In this document: one piece after another, positions 43,205-52,593 of the stretch | Numbering within the stretch: the first letter of the stretch is position 1 | Layout of the letters: each line of letters opens with the position of its first letter | Source of the DNA: Psychroserpens sp041224425 | GTDB lineage: Bacteria; Bacteroidota; Bacteroidia; Flavobacteriales; Flavobacteriaceae | Reading direction: 5' to 3' | Length of the DNA: 64,000 bases | Assembly (NCBI RefSeq): GCF_041224425.1 | Contig: NZ_JBGFGL010000080.1 | Location: forward strand, 124,001 to 188,000 | Translations under genes and position numbers: made by a program | Notes under the pieces: model-generated | Databases searched by the model: none | What the model saw: only the letters and a program-made list of their open reading frames with translations | What the model was told of the DNA's origin: nothing

Positions 43205-46200
43205 TTGTTTTTTTAAAATAATCTTGGACTTTCTTTTTATAAACGTCTTGCAAAGGTAAAGCTTGTCGATTTAAAATTTCGGTAGTGTTGAAATATTCTT
43301 TTGCGGTCGGTAGTTTGTTATTTGTGGTATTCTTATAGTTTGTGTTATCAGATTCAGATTTTCTTTTATTGTCTTGGCCTTGCACAAATGTTGCATTCTC
43401 CATTTTTAATAATTGATGCTGTAAATCCATCATTTTTTGAAGAGTTTGATTTGTAAAGCCTTTATTAATTAAATCCAGCTCTATCTCTTCCATGTCTTCA
43501 AGAAGTTGTTTTCCTAAACCTTCTTTTCCCATTTCGCCCAGCTTGTTTTCTAAGGCTTGACGCAACTGTTGCTGCTGTTGGTAAATTCTGTAGAGTTCGC
43601 CATTCAGTTCTTCATTGCTGCCTTCACCCTCGCCTTGGTTTTTTCCGTTTTCTCCCTGTTTACCATCCTTACCACTCTTAGATTTTTGACCATCTCCTTC
43701 CTTTTGCTCTTCTCCATCACCATCCTTTTCGCCTTCACCTTCCTGAGGATTTCCATCTTGGCTTTTTTTCATGCCATCTTTCATTTGTTGGTTGAGCTGT
43801 TCTTGGCTCATAATAATATCTGGTAGTTGCATGTCACCTCCTCCTTGCCCCATAGAGGGATTCATTTGGGCATTCATGTTATCAAGAACATCACTTAAAA
43901 AATTAGCCAATTCATTCGTAGAGGTAATCGTATATTGTTGTGCTGCCACACCTTGATAGATTCGGTTTTCTGATAGTTGCCCTAGCGCTTTATCAATATT
44001 AAAAAACACATCAGAAATATGTTTGTTAACAAGCTCCGAAATTTTTGGTTGTCGTAATGAAAGCGCAAATAAACTGTCATCAATGTGCTCAAAATGCTCC
44101 TTAAGGTTGCTTTGTTTCCTAATAAACTTACCATACTCGTTGTGGTTTGGCTCAATGCTTTTGAATTGATCCATTAAGTTTTCTTGGTCAAAAGAAAACA
44201 ATACTAGATTATCTAAAACTTGTCTTAGCATAGTAGCATCTTCTTGCATCTGATCACTACTTCCCATTTGCATCATTTGCCCCATTTGTCCACTCATTTC
44301 CTTCATCTTCTTAGCAGCCTGCTTTTGCTTTTTCTTGGCCTTTTCTTGAGCATCATTTTGCTGACTTCCATCTTGGTCTTTAGGCTCAGGCTCTTCGCCT
44401 TGCTCCTGTTGTTCTTCCAATTCTTTTTGCTCTAGAGCGTCTGTAGCTTCTTGTTGGTCTTGTTTTATGGATTCCTCAGTTGGTTTGTCTTGTGGCAATT
44501 CCATAGGCTGTTTCAAAGCTTTATTTTCCTTCTGCAGTGCATCCATTTCTTTTTGAAACTTCTCAAATTTTTCATTCAGCTTTTCCTGGGCCTCTTTCGT
44601 GTTGTTTTCCTCGGACTCTTCTGAAAGTTTCTCTTGCTCTTCCGCCAGTTGCTCTAATTCTTGTTGTAGTTTTTCGGCTTTTTTGGCAACATAGTATCGC
44701 TTCGTAAGTTCTAATAATTGTTTTAGGCTACGTTCCTTGTTTTTGTTTTGTTTTGCCAGCTCCTCTAACTTTTGGGTCAGTTCTTCCTTTTGAATTTTTT
44801 CTTGAAGTTTTTCGAGCTCTTCCAATAGTTTTTCATCTTCTTTTAATTGCTCCTCATTTTCTTCTAAGCGTTCTTTTAAGGCTTCCTTAAATTCGTCTTG
44901 TTCTTGGTTCTCGTTTTGAAACTCTTCAAGATTTTCCTTTAGTTTTTTGTTGAAGTTTTGCATCAACTGTTCCTGTTCCTTTTGACGCTTAATAAAATTC
45001 TGAAGCTTCTTTTTGTCATTGAAATTGAGCTCTTCTTTTTCCTTTTGTGTTTTTGACAACTCCTCTAGTTTTTGATCTTGTTCCTTTAACTTGTCAAAAG
45101 TTTTTCCAATGTCTTTGATGGTTTCGTTCTGTTCTTGAAGTTGTTTTTGCTCCTCTTCCTCTTTAGTGAGCTTTCTATAATTATATACCGTACTTTTTGT
45201 GCTTTTATAATTGTGTAGCACATCATTATCGAATACCTGAAAATAAAACTCATAATCTACACCTTCAACGAGATTTAGTTGATTAGGAAAAACGCTAACA
45301 AACTCATCAAAATTGGATTTCGAAATGGGTATTTGTTCCAACGATTTGCTTTCGGGATCCGAACTAGGATAATACACCATTTGAAGTTTTCGCAACCCAT
45401 AATCATCGCTCACCTGACCATAGAAATAAAGTGTTTGTTGGTCTAAGGAGTCTTTTTCCATTTTGAGGTTTAGCTCAGGATAACCATCCTTAATTACATT
45501 GAGTGAGAATGCAAGGTTTTCATAATCATTTAAATTGGCATTACTGGTACTTATACTATACTCGGTATTAGAAAACACACGTTTTGAGGCTTCAAAAACG
45601 TCTTCTGAAACACTTTTGAAGTCCAAAGTATCCTTTGTGTAAAGCGCCACCTTATCTGTAGACTTAGTAGATACCTTCCAGGTAACTTTGGTTCCTTCTG
45701 GAATAATAGCATTGCCTGTGCTTTTCAATACTTCATCTGGCTTTAGTGTGTATGCTGGATAGTCTAAGGCCATTTCGAAGCTTACTAAAGTAGGAACTTT
45801 TGTGACTGATATAGTATAGTCTTGAGACCTTACATCGTTTGCAGATAAGTTAAAATTCACAGATTCCTTTAGCTGAGGAAATGTGTATTCAAACTTTCCT
45901 GCGGTTGTTTGTTGTAAAAAATAAGATTGTCCGTTGAAGTGGATTTGAGCGTTTTCTGGAATAACCTCTCCAGCTGTATTGACATAGAGCTTAAAGGCCT
46001 TGTTTTCAATACCATTTAAATCATCATTAACAATAAAAAACTGAAATGGTGCTGGTGGTTCGTAAGCTGTTTTATAATTCAACACGCGATTATAGCTGTC
46101 GCTGAACCAATTTATTTTTCCAGAAAGATAAGATATAAGCAAGATCGCAATAGGAATTGCAGCATATTTCAGATACTTGGTGTTTTTCTTAAAGTTGACG

Positions 46201-46631
46201 GCAAGCTTAAATGGTATTGGACTTAATTCAACCGATTTTTGTTCAATACTTGCTTTTAAAAGTTCGGTTTGTGCATTATTTTGATTTAACTGTAGGACAT
46301 TCAAAAGTTTATCGTTGACTTCAGGAAAATGATTTCCGATTATTTTGGAGGCCTGTTCGTGATCAATCCCTTTTTGAAGCTTGAACAACTTAGCCAATGG
46401 AAATACAATGAATTTTGAAAATAGCGCCAATTCCACAGCAATGAAAACCCAAAACAAAATCGTTCTTGCCGTTGGATTTAGCCATAAAAAGTATTCTATC
46501 AGTAAAATAGCTATAAAGTACAGCAAGCCAATTGCAAAAAACAGAATAGCTCCTTTAAGCAATTCATTAGTATAATATCTTCTAATGAATGCTTCCAGCT
46601 TATGCTGAATATGTCTGAAATTATCTGCCAT
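43191..46631 (-). CDS. Giant DUF4175 family membrane and coiled-coil protein
   Basis: A 1146-residue protein. Membrane spans are at about residues 24-46, 55-77 and 155-172; an Ig-like, beta-rich region follows to about 480. Next is a very long coiled coil (about 485-790) extremely rich in Glu, Lys and Gln, then Met/Gln-rich and Gly/Lys/Glu low-complexity stretches (about 950-1030). I recognise DUF4175, a Bacteroidota envelope protein of unknown function. The coding strand is highly purine-rich in this part. It overlaps ybeY by 14 bp. Confidence 0.85.
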   Translation of the reverse strand: MADNFRHIQHKLEAFIRRYYTNELLKGAILFFAIGLLYFIAILLIEYFLWLNPTARTILFWVFIAVELALFSKFIVFPLAKLFKLQKGIDHEQASKIIGNHFPEVNDKLLNVLQLNQNNAQTELLKASIEQKSVELSPIPFKLAVNFKKNTKYLKYAAIPIAILLISYLSGKINWFSDSYNRVLNYKTAYEPPAPFQFFIVNDDLNGIENKAFKLYVNTAGEVIPENAQIHFNGQSYFLQQTTAGKFEYTFPQLKESVNFNLSANDVRSQDYTISVTKVPTLVSFEMALDYPAYTLKPDEVLKSTGNAIIPEGTKVTWKVSTKSTDKVALYTKDTLDFKSVSEDVFEASKRVFSNTEYSISTSNANLNDYENLAFSLNVIKDGYPELNLKMEKDSLDQQTLYFYGQVSDDYGLRKLQMVYYPSSDPESKSLEQIPISKSNFDEFVSVFPNQLNLVEGVDYEFYFQVFDNDVLHNYKSTKSTVYNYRKLTKEEEEQKQLQEQNETIKDIGKTFDKLKEQDQKLEELSKTQKEKEELNFNDKKKLQNFIKRQKEQEQLMQNFNKKLKENLEEFQNENQEQDEFKEALKERLEENEEQLKEDEKLLEELEKLQEKIQKEELTQKLEELAKQNKNKERSLKQLLELTKRYYVAKKAEKLQQELEQLAEEQEKLSEESEENNTKEAQEKLNEKFEKFQKEMDALQKENKALKQPMELPQDKPTEESIKQDQQEATDALEQKELEEQQEQGEEPEPKDQDGSQQNDAQEKAKKKQKQAAKKMKEMSGQMGQMMQMGSSDQMQEDATMLRQVLDNLVLFSFDQENLMDQFKSIEPNHNEYGKFIRKQSNLKEHFEHIDDSLFALSLRQPKISELVNKHISDVFFNIDKALGQLSENRIYQGVAAQQYTITSTNELANFLSDVLDNMNAQMNPSMGQGGGDMQLPDIIMSQEQLNQQMKDGMKKSQDGNPQEGEGEKDGDGEEQKEGDGQKSKSGKDGKQGENGKNQGEGEGSNEELNGELYRIYQQQQQLRQALENKLGEMGKEGLGKQLLEDMEEIELDLINKGFTNQTLQKMMDLQHQLLKMENATFVQGQDNKRKSESDNTNYKNTTNNKLPTAKEYFNTTEILNRQALPLQDVYKKKVQDYFKKTNDQL

Positions 46632-46681
46632 ACCTTTAAATAACTCACTAATCTACAATTTTATTTTAAACGACAAATAGC

Positions 46682-46689
46682 TAAATTTG
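46682..46689 (+). promoter_or_regulatory. -7 box for alkB
   Basis: TAAATTTG matches TAnnTTTG and lies 63 bp before the alkB ATG, in the 121-bp gap shared with the divergent DUF4175 gene. Confidence 0.4.
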
Positions 46690-46752
46690 GTAAGATTCTG
46701 TTAATTTCGAGGAGTTGTGTTAAAATCAAGGTGTACAATAAACTGAAGCATT

Positions 46753-47796
46753 ATGAAAGATCTTAAATATCTTGCTGCCTTTTCAATTCCAATGGTGGCT
46801 TTTATTGGCTTGTACCTTAAGGATTATTGGACTTTTTTAGCGCCATTTTATGCGTTTGGAATTATTCCCATACTTGAAGTCATTTTTCCTCTTGATAGCA
46901 AAAACCTAACATCAGAAGAAGCTGACAATCAGCTTAAAAAAACATTTTTCGATTGGTTATTATACTTAAACCTGCCTATTGTGTATAGTCTTGTAGCCTT
47001 TGGTCTGTATCAAACAAGCACAACTGTGTTGACCACTTTTGAATGGGTTGGAATAATCTTATCAGTAGGTATTGTTTTAGGTGTAAATGGTATTAATGTT
47101 GGTCATGAACTAGGTCACAGACTAAAAACAAATGAGCGTTTTTTAGGAAAAGCGCTGCTATTGCCTTCTCTCTATATGCATTTTTACATTGAGCATAATT
47201 TTGGTCATCATTTGCATGCGGCAACTCCAGAAGATCCTGCAACCGCTCGTTATAACCAACCTTTGTACTCTTTTTGGATAACTTCGGTAAGTCGGCAATA
47301 TGTTAATGCTTGGAAAATTCAGAAAACACTTTTAAATAACAATAACCGTTCGTTTTTGTCCTTTAAAAATGATATGTTTTGGTTTACGGTTTTTCAAACA
47401 CTGTATTTGATTTTAATCGTTCTGTTCTTCGGAAAGTTGGGGCTCTTATTTGCTGTTTCGTCAGCAGTTGTTGGCTTTTTATTGCTAGAAACCGTTAACT
47501 ATATTGAACACTACGGATTATTACGCTTAAAAACCAAATCTGGAAGATATGAGCGTGTGAAGGAAATCCATTCTTGGAATTCTAATCATATCATTGGAAG
47601 AATCGTTTTGTATGAGCTCACAAGACACAGTGATCACCATTTTAAGTCCTCAAAAAAATACCAGGTGCTCGATTGCCATGAGGAAAGTCCGCAAATGCCC
47701 TTTGGTTATCCAACCTCTATGGTCTTAGCTTTGGTTCCGCCGTTATGGTTCAAAATAATGAACAAGCGCGTGCCAAGGGAAATGATTTCTGCTTAG
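46753..47796 (+). CDS. alkB: Alkane 1-monooxygenase (AlkB-type di-iron hydroxylase)
   Basis: Integral-membrane non-haem di-iron hydroxylase expected to oxidise terminal carbons of alkanes or similar lipids. The 347-residue protein has about six membrane spans and the full histidine set: HELGHR near residue 117, EHNFGHHLHAATPEDPA near 142, NYIEHYGLLR near 248 and RHSDHH at about 291-296. No rubredoxin or rubredoxin reductase is nearby, so electrons must come from partners encoded elsewhere. It stands alone between a divergent gene and gltX. Confidence 0.9.
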   Translation: MKDLKYLAAFSIPMVAFIGLYLKDYWTFLAPFYAFGIIPILEVIFPLDSKNLTSEEADNQLKKTFFDWLLYLNLPIVYSLVAFGLYQTSTTVLTTFEWVGIILSVGIVLGVNGINVGHELGHRLKTNERFLGKALLLPSLYMHFYIEHNFGHHLHAATPEDPATARYNQPLYSFWITSVSRQYVNAWKIQKTLLNNNNRSFLSFKNDMFWFTVFQTLYLILIVLFFGKLGLLFAVSSAVVGFLLLETVNYIEHYGLLRLKTKSGRYERVKEIHSWNSNHIIGRIVLYELTRHSDHHFKSSKKYQVLDCHEESPQMPFGYPTSMVLALVPPLWFKIMNKRVPREMISA

Positions 47797-47821
47797 CTGT
47801 TTTATTTCCTAATTATCGTTT

Positions 47822-47829
47822 TATCTTTG
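47822..47829 (+). promoter_or_regulatory. -7 box for gltX
   Basis: TATCTTTG matches TAnnTTTG and lies 19 bp before the gltX ATG at 47849. Confidence 0.5.
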
Positions 47830-47848
47830 CAGTCATAAATTCAAGACC

Positions 47849-49360
47849 ATGACTAAAGACGTTCGTGTGCGATTTGCACCAAGTCCAACGGGACCTTTAC
47901 ATATTGGAGGTGTAAGAACAGCTCTTTTCAATTATTTATTTGCAAAAAAACACAACGGTACTTTTGTACTTCGTATTGAAGACACAGATCAAAACCGTTA
48001 TGTTGAAGGAGCTGAAGATTATATTGTAAAAGCCTTGAACTGGTGCAATATTCCGTTTGATGAAGGTCCGGGGAAAAACGAAACTTTCGGTCCTTATAGA
48101 CAAAGCGAGCGCAAGCATTTATACAAACAATATGCTGATCAATTAATCCAAACTGGACACGCTTATTATGCTTTTGATACAGCCGAAACTCTAGATTTTC
48201 ATAGAAAAGACCATGAGGCTAAAGGAAAAACCTTTATCTACAATTGGCACAATAGGGAAAAATTAAGCAACTCGTTGTCTTTATCTGAAGAAGAAGTAAA
48301 TACCAAACTGCAATCTGGAGAGGATTATGTCATCCGATTTAAATCACCTCAAGATCAAACTTTAGCGCTTAAAGACATTATTCGTGGCGATATTTCCATT
48401 GATACCAATATTCTAGACGATAAGGTTCTTTTTAAAAGTGACGGTATGCCAACCTACCACTTGGCCAATATTGTAGATGATCACTTAATGCAAATCACCC
48501 ATGTGATTCGTGGTGAAGAATGGTTACCGTCTTTGGCGCTTCATCATCAATTATATGATGCCTTTGGTTGGGAAAAACCACAATTTGCTCATCTTCCATT
48601 GATTCTTAAGTCTACAGGAAAAGGGAAATTAAGTAAGCGTGATGGTGATAAACTTGGGTTCCCCGTGTTTCCGTTGGAATGGACAGATCCTAAATCCAAT
48701 GAGGTTTCAAGAGGTTATAAAGAAGATGGTTATTTTGCTGAAGCGATGGTTAATTTCTTGGCATTTTTAGGGTGGAATCCCGGTACCGAACAAGAAATTT
48801 TCAGTCTAGAAGAATTGATTCAAGCTTTTGATTTAACTCGTGTAAACAAGGCTGGAGCACGATTTGATCCAGATAAGATCAAGTGGTTTAACCACCACTA
48901 CATGCAAGAGCAAGATAATTATGGCTTGGCTATTGCTTTTCAAAACTCTAAAACAGAGCTGTCTTCAATTGATACACAATACATTGAAATGGTTGTAGCG
49001 CTTATTAAAGAACGCGCAACCTTTGTTGGCGATTTTTGGGATTTGAGTCATTTCTTTTTTGTAGCTCCTGAAACCCATGATGACAAGGCTTGTAAAAAAG
49101 CCATAAAAGATGATACGGTTTCAATTCTAAATACAGTAAAGACAATCATTAATGATGTTGAAGATTTTACAAAAGACAATGTTCAAAACGTTGTGAAAGG
49201 ATGGATTACATCAAATGAAATCGGTTTTGGCAAAGTTATGATGCCTTTGCGATTGGCCTTAGTAGGTGCTTTGCAAGGTCCTGATGTGTTTGACATCATT
49301 TACATGATTGGAAAAGCAGAAACCTCTAGACGTATAGACGCCTTAACCGCTTCAATTTAA
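47849..49360 (+). CDS. gltX: Glutamyl-tRNA synthetase
   Basis: Charges tRNA-Glu. The 503-residue class I synthetase has the HIGH-type motif FAPSPTGPLHIGG at about residues 8-20, FVLRIEDTDQNRY near 41 and the KMSKS-type motif KLSKRDGD near 265. The presence of a separate glnS (53161-55161) argues that this enzyme is discriminating and that the GatCAB route to Gln-tRNA is not needed. Its stop overlaps the end of the convergent beta-barrel gene by 4 bp. Confidence 0.96.
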   Translation: MTKDVRVRFAPSPTGPLHIGGVRTALFNYLFAKKHNGTFVLRIEDTDQNRYVEGAEDYIVKALNWCNIPFDEGPGKNETFGPYRQSERKHLYKQYADQLIQTGHAYYAFDTAETLDFHRKDHEAKGKTFIYNWHNREKLSNSLSLSEEEVNTKLQSGEDYVIRFKSPQDQTLALKDIIRGDISIDTNILDDKVLFKSDGMPTYHLANIVDDHLMQITHVIRGEEWLPSLALHHQLYDAFGWEKPQFAHLPLILKSTGKGKLSKRDGDKLGFPVFPLEWTDPKSNEVSRGYKEDGYFAEAMVNFLAFLGWNPGTEQEIFSLEELIQAFDLTRVNKAGARFDPDKIKWFNHHYMQEQDNYGLAIAFQNSKTELSSIDTQYIEMVVALIKERATFVGDFWDLSHFFFVAPETHDDKACKKAIKDDTVSILNTVKTIINDVEDFTKDNVQNVVKGWITSNEIGFGKVMMPLRLALVGALQGPDVFDIIYMIGKAETSRRIDALTASI

Positions 49361-50040
49361 AAGGTAATCATCAACCCAAATATCAACATGTTTTGATTGC
49401 CTTTAAAATCTTTAGAGGATGGCGTTGTATTTAGGTCTTGATCATTAAGCTTTCTTAAAATATTTGTAAAGCCATAACTATACATGGCTCTTAATTTGAA
49501 GTTTCCAATGCCAGCAGAGGCTCCAACTACACCGTTAGCATTAAATGGAGCAATATCGATTATGTCTTCTGCCAACAAACTATCATAGCCTTGTACATAA
49601 AACCCTTCTTGTCTACTGCTTTTTAAGTCCATTTTACTATTGTACTGCAATTGTGGTCCAAGGTCTAGAGTAAGGTTGTCGCTTATCAACTTCACATGAA
49701 GCAAAAAAGAAAGCTGCACAGCCATAATGTCGTATTCAAGCATTTCAACTTGAGTAGGAGTCACTGGAGACCACCCTTCAATTTCCAACGAGTTTTGAGA
49801 AAATTGAAGTCCGTAACTCACCGTAAACCATTTATGTGGAATGTCAACCGTTGCCGTCAAACCACCCAAAAAACCCGTACCGCTTTTAGTTGAAAAATTA
49901 TCGGTTGCGATGTCAAATTGTGTTAATCCACCGATGATACCTATCCCGTTTTTAATCTTATAGCGTTTGTGTTGAGCAATAGAGCTTGTAACAAAACCTA
50001 TGCATAGTGCTACTAATAGTATGTACTGTTTTTTTTGCAT
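49357..50040 (-). CDS. Outer-membrane beta-barrel protein (PorT-like)
   Basis: A 227-residue protein with a signal peptide ending near residue 22 (TSSIAQ) and a mature part of alternating polar and hydrophobic strands (GIGIIGGLTQFDI, FLGGLTATVDI, FTVSYGLQFSQ, LSFLLHVKLI, GIGNFKLRAMYSYGF) ending in the aromatic-terminated strand MLIFGLMITF. This fits an eight-stranded barrel of the PorT/OmpA-like group. No specific role is visible. A -7 box lies upstream. Confidence 0.75.
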   Translation of the reverse strand: MQKKQYILLVALCIGFVTSSIAQHKRYKIKNGIGIIGGLTQFDIATDNFSTKSGTGFLGGLTATVDIPHKWFTVSYGLQFSQNSLEIEGWSPVTPTQVEMLEYDIMAVQLSFLLHVKLISDNLTLDLGPQLQYNSKMDLKSSRQEGFYVQGYDSLLAEDIIDIAPFNANGVVGASAGIGNFKLRAMYSYGFTNILRKLNDQDLNTTPSSKDFKGNQNMLIFGLMITF

Positions 50041-50061
50041 GACTTCCTAATGCGATTTGAA

Positions 50062-50069
50062 CAAATATA
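50062..50069 (-). promoter_or_regulatory. -7 box for the beta-barrel gene
   Basis: The complement reads TATATTTG, matching TAnnTTTG, 21 bp before the start codon ending at 50040. Confidence 0.45.
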
Positions 50070-50116
50070 ACTTAAATTAGTAACTGATTATTTTATCTAA
50101 CCATTAAAAACTTGTT

Positions 50117-51043
50117 ATGGAGAATTTTATTTACATACCTATTATCTTTTTAGGCCTAATCATTTTGATTTCGTCTTTATTTATTGTCAAGCAACAAACT
50201 GCTGCCGTTATTGAGCGATTTGGTAAATTTCAAAGCATTAGACATTCTGGTTTACAGATTAAGATTCCTTTAGTAGATCGTATTGCGGGAAAGTTAAGTT
50301 TAAAAATCCAGCAATTGGACGTTATCATTGAAACAAAAACCTTGGATGATGTATTTGTAAGACTGAAAGTTTCGGTTCAATATATGGTTATCAAAAACAA
50401 GGTATATGATGCCTTTTACAAATTAGATTATCCACACGAGCAAATCACGTCTTATGTATTTGATGTGGTACGTGCTGAAGTTCCTAAAATGAAATTAGAC
50501 GATGTCTTTGTTAAAAAAGACGATATTGCCTTAGCCGTTAAGGCTGAATTGAATGATGCGATGTTAGATTATGGTTTTGATATCATAAAAACACTAGTCA
50601 CTGACATCGATCCTGATGCTCAGGTAAAAGCCGCAATGAACCGAATCAATGCTTCTGAACGTGAAAAAATCGCAGCACAATTTGAAGGTGATGCGCAACG
50701 TATCCTGATAGTTGAAAAAGCTAAAGCAGAAGCTGAAAGTAAGCGTTTACAAGGTCAAGGTATTGCTGACCAAAGACGTGAAATTGCACGTGGCCTTGAA
50801 GAGTCTGTTGAAGTTTTGAATCGCGTTGGGATTAATTCCCAAGAAGCGTCTGCGCTAATTGTTGTGACACAGCATTATGACACGTTACAGGCTCTAGGTG
50901 AAGAAACCAATAGTAACTTGATCTTATTGCCAAATTCACCTCAGGCAGGAAGCCAAATGCTCAATGAAATGGTCGCTAGTTTTACCGCAAGCAATCAAAT
51001 TGGTGAAGCCATGAAAAATGCGCAGAAGAAAAAAGAAGATTAA
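50117..51043 (+). CDS. SPFH-domain protein (stomatin/QmcA-like)
   Basis: A 308-residue membrane-anchored protein. One N-terminal span (about residues 5-22) is followed by an SPFH/band 7 domain starting VKQQTAAVIERFGKFQSI (24-41) and reaching about 190, then a helical, Ala/Glu/Lys-rich segment (about 185-235) typical of flotillin and stomatin relatives. Such proteins form membrane scaffolds and often regulate proteases; no partner (for example an NfeD gene) is adjacent. A terminator follows at 51069. Confidence 0.9.
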   Translation: MENFIYIPIIFLGLIILISSLFIVKQQTAAVIERFGKFQSIRHSGLQIKIPLVDRIAGKLSLKIQQLDVIIETKTLDDVFVRLKVSVQYMVIKNKVYDAFYKLDYPHEQITSYVFDVVRAEVPKMKLDDVFVKKDDIALAVKAELNDAMLDYGFDIIKTLVTDIDPDAQVKAAMNRINASEREKIAAQFEGDAQRILIVEKAKAEAESKRLQGQGIADQRREIARGLEESVEVLNRVGINSQEASALIVVTQHYDTLQALGEETNSNLILLPNSPQAGSQMLNEMVASFTASNQIGEAMKNAQKKKED

Positions 51044-51068
51044 GCTTGTTTTAAGCATCTTATTTTAC

Positions 51069-51099
51069 AAAGCCTCAAGTTTATTTTGGGGCTTTTTTT
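51069..51099. terminator. Hairpin terminator after the SPFH gene
   Basis: A 10-bp stem (51069-51078 with 51086-51095, one G-T pair), 7-nt loop, then a T run. It overlaps the stop of the convergent small gene and may act in both directions. Confidence 0.75.
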
Positions 51100-51298
51100 A
51101 TGATTTGTATTTTTCAATCATATTCTTAAGTCCGTCGAGATAGTCTTTGAGTACTTTGTTGTTTAGCTCAAGATCATCTCCTTGTGGTAAAGTGCTTCGG
51201 GTTTCATCTAAATATTTTTGAAGCTCCGGATAATGCGCTTCAATGTCTCGAGTCACTTTAGCGATTTCGGTCAAAATAGCGCTGCTTTTATGGTCCAT
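51098..51298 (-). CDS. Small hypothetical protein
   Basis: A 66-residue, acidic, probably all-helical soluble protein (opening MDHKSSAILTEIAKV; a Pro-Gln-Gly turn near residue 38; a basic end). I do not recognise a named family. I chose the ATG at 51298; a longer frame would add 12 residues from the promoter side. It converges on the SPFH gene, sharing a terminator, and lies 66 bp after the acetyltransferase-like gene. Confidence 0.6.
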   Translation of the reverse strand: MDHKSSAILTEIAKVTRDIEAHYPELQKYLDETRSTLPQGDDLELNNKVLKDYLDGLKNMIEKYKS

Positions 51299-51364
51299 AG
51301 TTGTAATTATTAAATTATAAACTACAGAATCCATAGCTTAAATCAAAGAGATTTAACCTAGATT

Positions 51365-52525
51365 TCACGTTTCAAACGGATGACGCTCTTCCCAATCCCT
51401 TACTGGGTTGCCATATTTAACCGCTAACCTAAGGATGGTATTTGCAATAAAGTTGTGGGTGTGTTTAACGTGAATAAACATGTCGAATGGTTTGGCGCCA
51501 ATAGAACTTTTAATTTCCATAGCGGTTCGAGCAAAAACAACTTGTTCATGATTGTTTTCAACACCGTAAATAGCCATATCAAATAGCATATTTAAATACA
51601 TTTGGTGCTTGTGCTGTAAATCTGGATCATAGCCTAAAAAATAGGTTTCTATAGCGTCGTAATTCTTGATAAATGTATAAAAACCGATGAGCTGGTTATT
51701 TAAAGCATAACCATAAACCTTGAAGTTGTCTTGAAGTTTCAATTTTAGCTGGTAAAAGTGGTTTGGGTGAAGTTTAAAGGAATTTACGCCTGCATTATCG
51801 GAAACATTCTCATAAAGCTTATATAACTGTTCAGAGTGAGATTTTACCTCATTAACATCCATTTCTTGACAAACAATTTCTTTGCTCTTTTTCCTTGCGG
51901 TCTTATAGCGTCGTCTGTATTTTTTATTAAAGGCCTGCACATAATCATTGGCCGTTTTCCAATTGGATTGCATTTTGAAAATCATGTTCGGCTGAACCTT
52001 TGCCTTGTAAAGTCCTAGTCGTTCGGTAAATGTTTCATTTTGATTGAACCAATCGTTTTCAAAATAATCCTTAAAGCCAATGATTCTGATTTTTTTTCCG
52101 AATTGCTGATAAACCAACTTAGATAAAGCCTTTAGGCCGTTTTCTAATTCAGCTAAAAATACCTCTTGTGAAATACTATCAGCATCATAATACAACCCGT
52201 GTTGTCCCGTATGCATTAAGTTGCCGACAATTAAGGCATTTCCTTTAACGAGTTTTGAAATAAGGTACTTGCCTATACGCTTAAAAAACTTATTGGATGT
52301 ACGCCTAAACACATCATCTAAATACATTTCTACACGTTGGATAACAGCAATTCCCGCTAGAACATCAGATGAATAAACCGCCAAGAAATAAGTGGAAATA
52401 TTGGGAGGTGATGATGTCTCTAATGCGCTTAGAAACTCTGTTTTTAAAAAGATATCTTCAACTGATAAGGCATCCCATTCAATTGGAAGTTCATTGGTAG
52501 AAGAATAGAGTTTGAAATGCGTCAA
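51365..52525 (-). CDS. GNAT-fold acyltransferase-like protein (BioF2/FemAB-like)
   Basis: A 386-residue soluble protein with two GNAT-like halves. The segment FNKKYRRRYKTARKKSKEI near residue 200 followed by a helical part and a second acetyltransferase fold (YGYALNNQLIGFYTFIKN near 277, then TYFLGYDPDLQHKHQMYLNMLFD) is typical of Acetyltransf_6/BioF2-like proteins, some of which act in wall or polysaccharide modification. The frame opens with TTG at 52525 and has no early ATG. Substrate unknown. Confidence 0.7.
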   Translation of the reverse strand: MTHFKLYSSTNELPIEWDALSVEDIFLKTEFLSALETSSPPNISTYFLAVYSSDVLAGIAVIQRVEMYLDDVFRRTSNKFFKRIGKYLISKLVKGNALIVGNLMHTGQHGLYYDADSISQEVFLAELENGLKALSKLVYQQFGKKIRIIGFKDYFENDWFNQNETFTERLGLYKAKVQPNMIFKMQSNWKTANDYVQAFNKKYRRRYKTARKKSKEIVCQEMDVNEVKSHSEQLYKLYENVSDNAGVNSFKLHPNHFYQLKLKLQDNFKVYGYALNNQLIGFYTFIKNYDAIETYFLGYDPDLQHKHQMYLNMLFDMAIYGVENNHEQVVFARTAMEIKSSIGAKPFDMFIHVKHTHNFIANTILRLAVKYGNPVRDWEERHPFET

Positions 52526-52532
52526 GACAAAA

Positions 52533-52570
52533 AAATAAAAAAGACTGAAAACGATAAGTTATCAGTCTTT
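52533..52570 (-). terminator. Hairpin terminator after the DUF1761 gene
   Basis: On the minus strand AAAGACTGA (complement of 52562-52570) pairs with its inverse at 52540-52548, followed by a T-rich run. It lies 24 bp after the DUF1761 stop. A second, smaller palindrome (GATAAGTTATC) sits in the loop. Confidence 0.75.
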
Positions 52571-52593
52571 ATGTTTGTATGATTGTTACATGT

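Noticed and set aside
44244..44435. Leu-rich open frames opposite the DUF4175 gene
   Set aside because: They are complements of its repetitive Glu/Lys/Gln codons; the low-complexity sequence explains the open frames.
50428..50436. Perfect DnaA box TTATCCACA
   Set aside because: It lies alone inside the SPFH coding sequence with no AT-rich context or neighbouring boxes; one such 9-mer is expected by chance in a window of this size.
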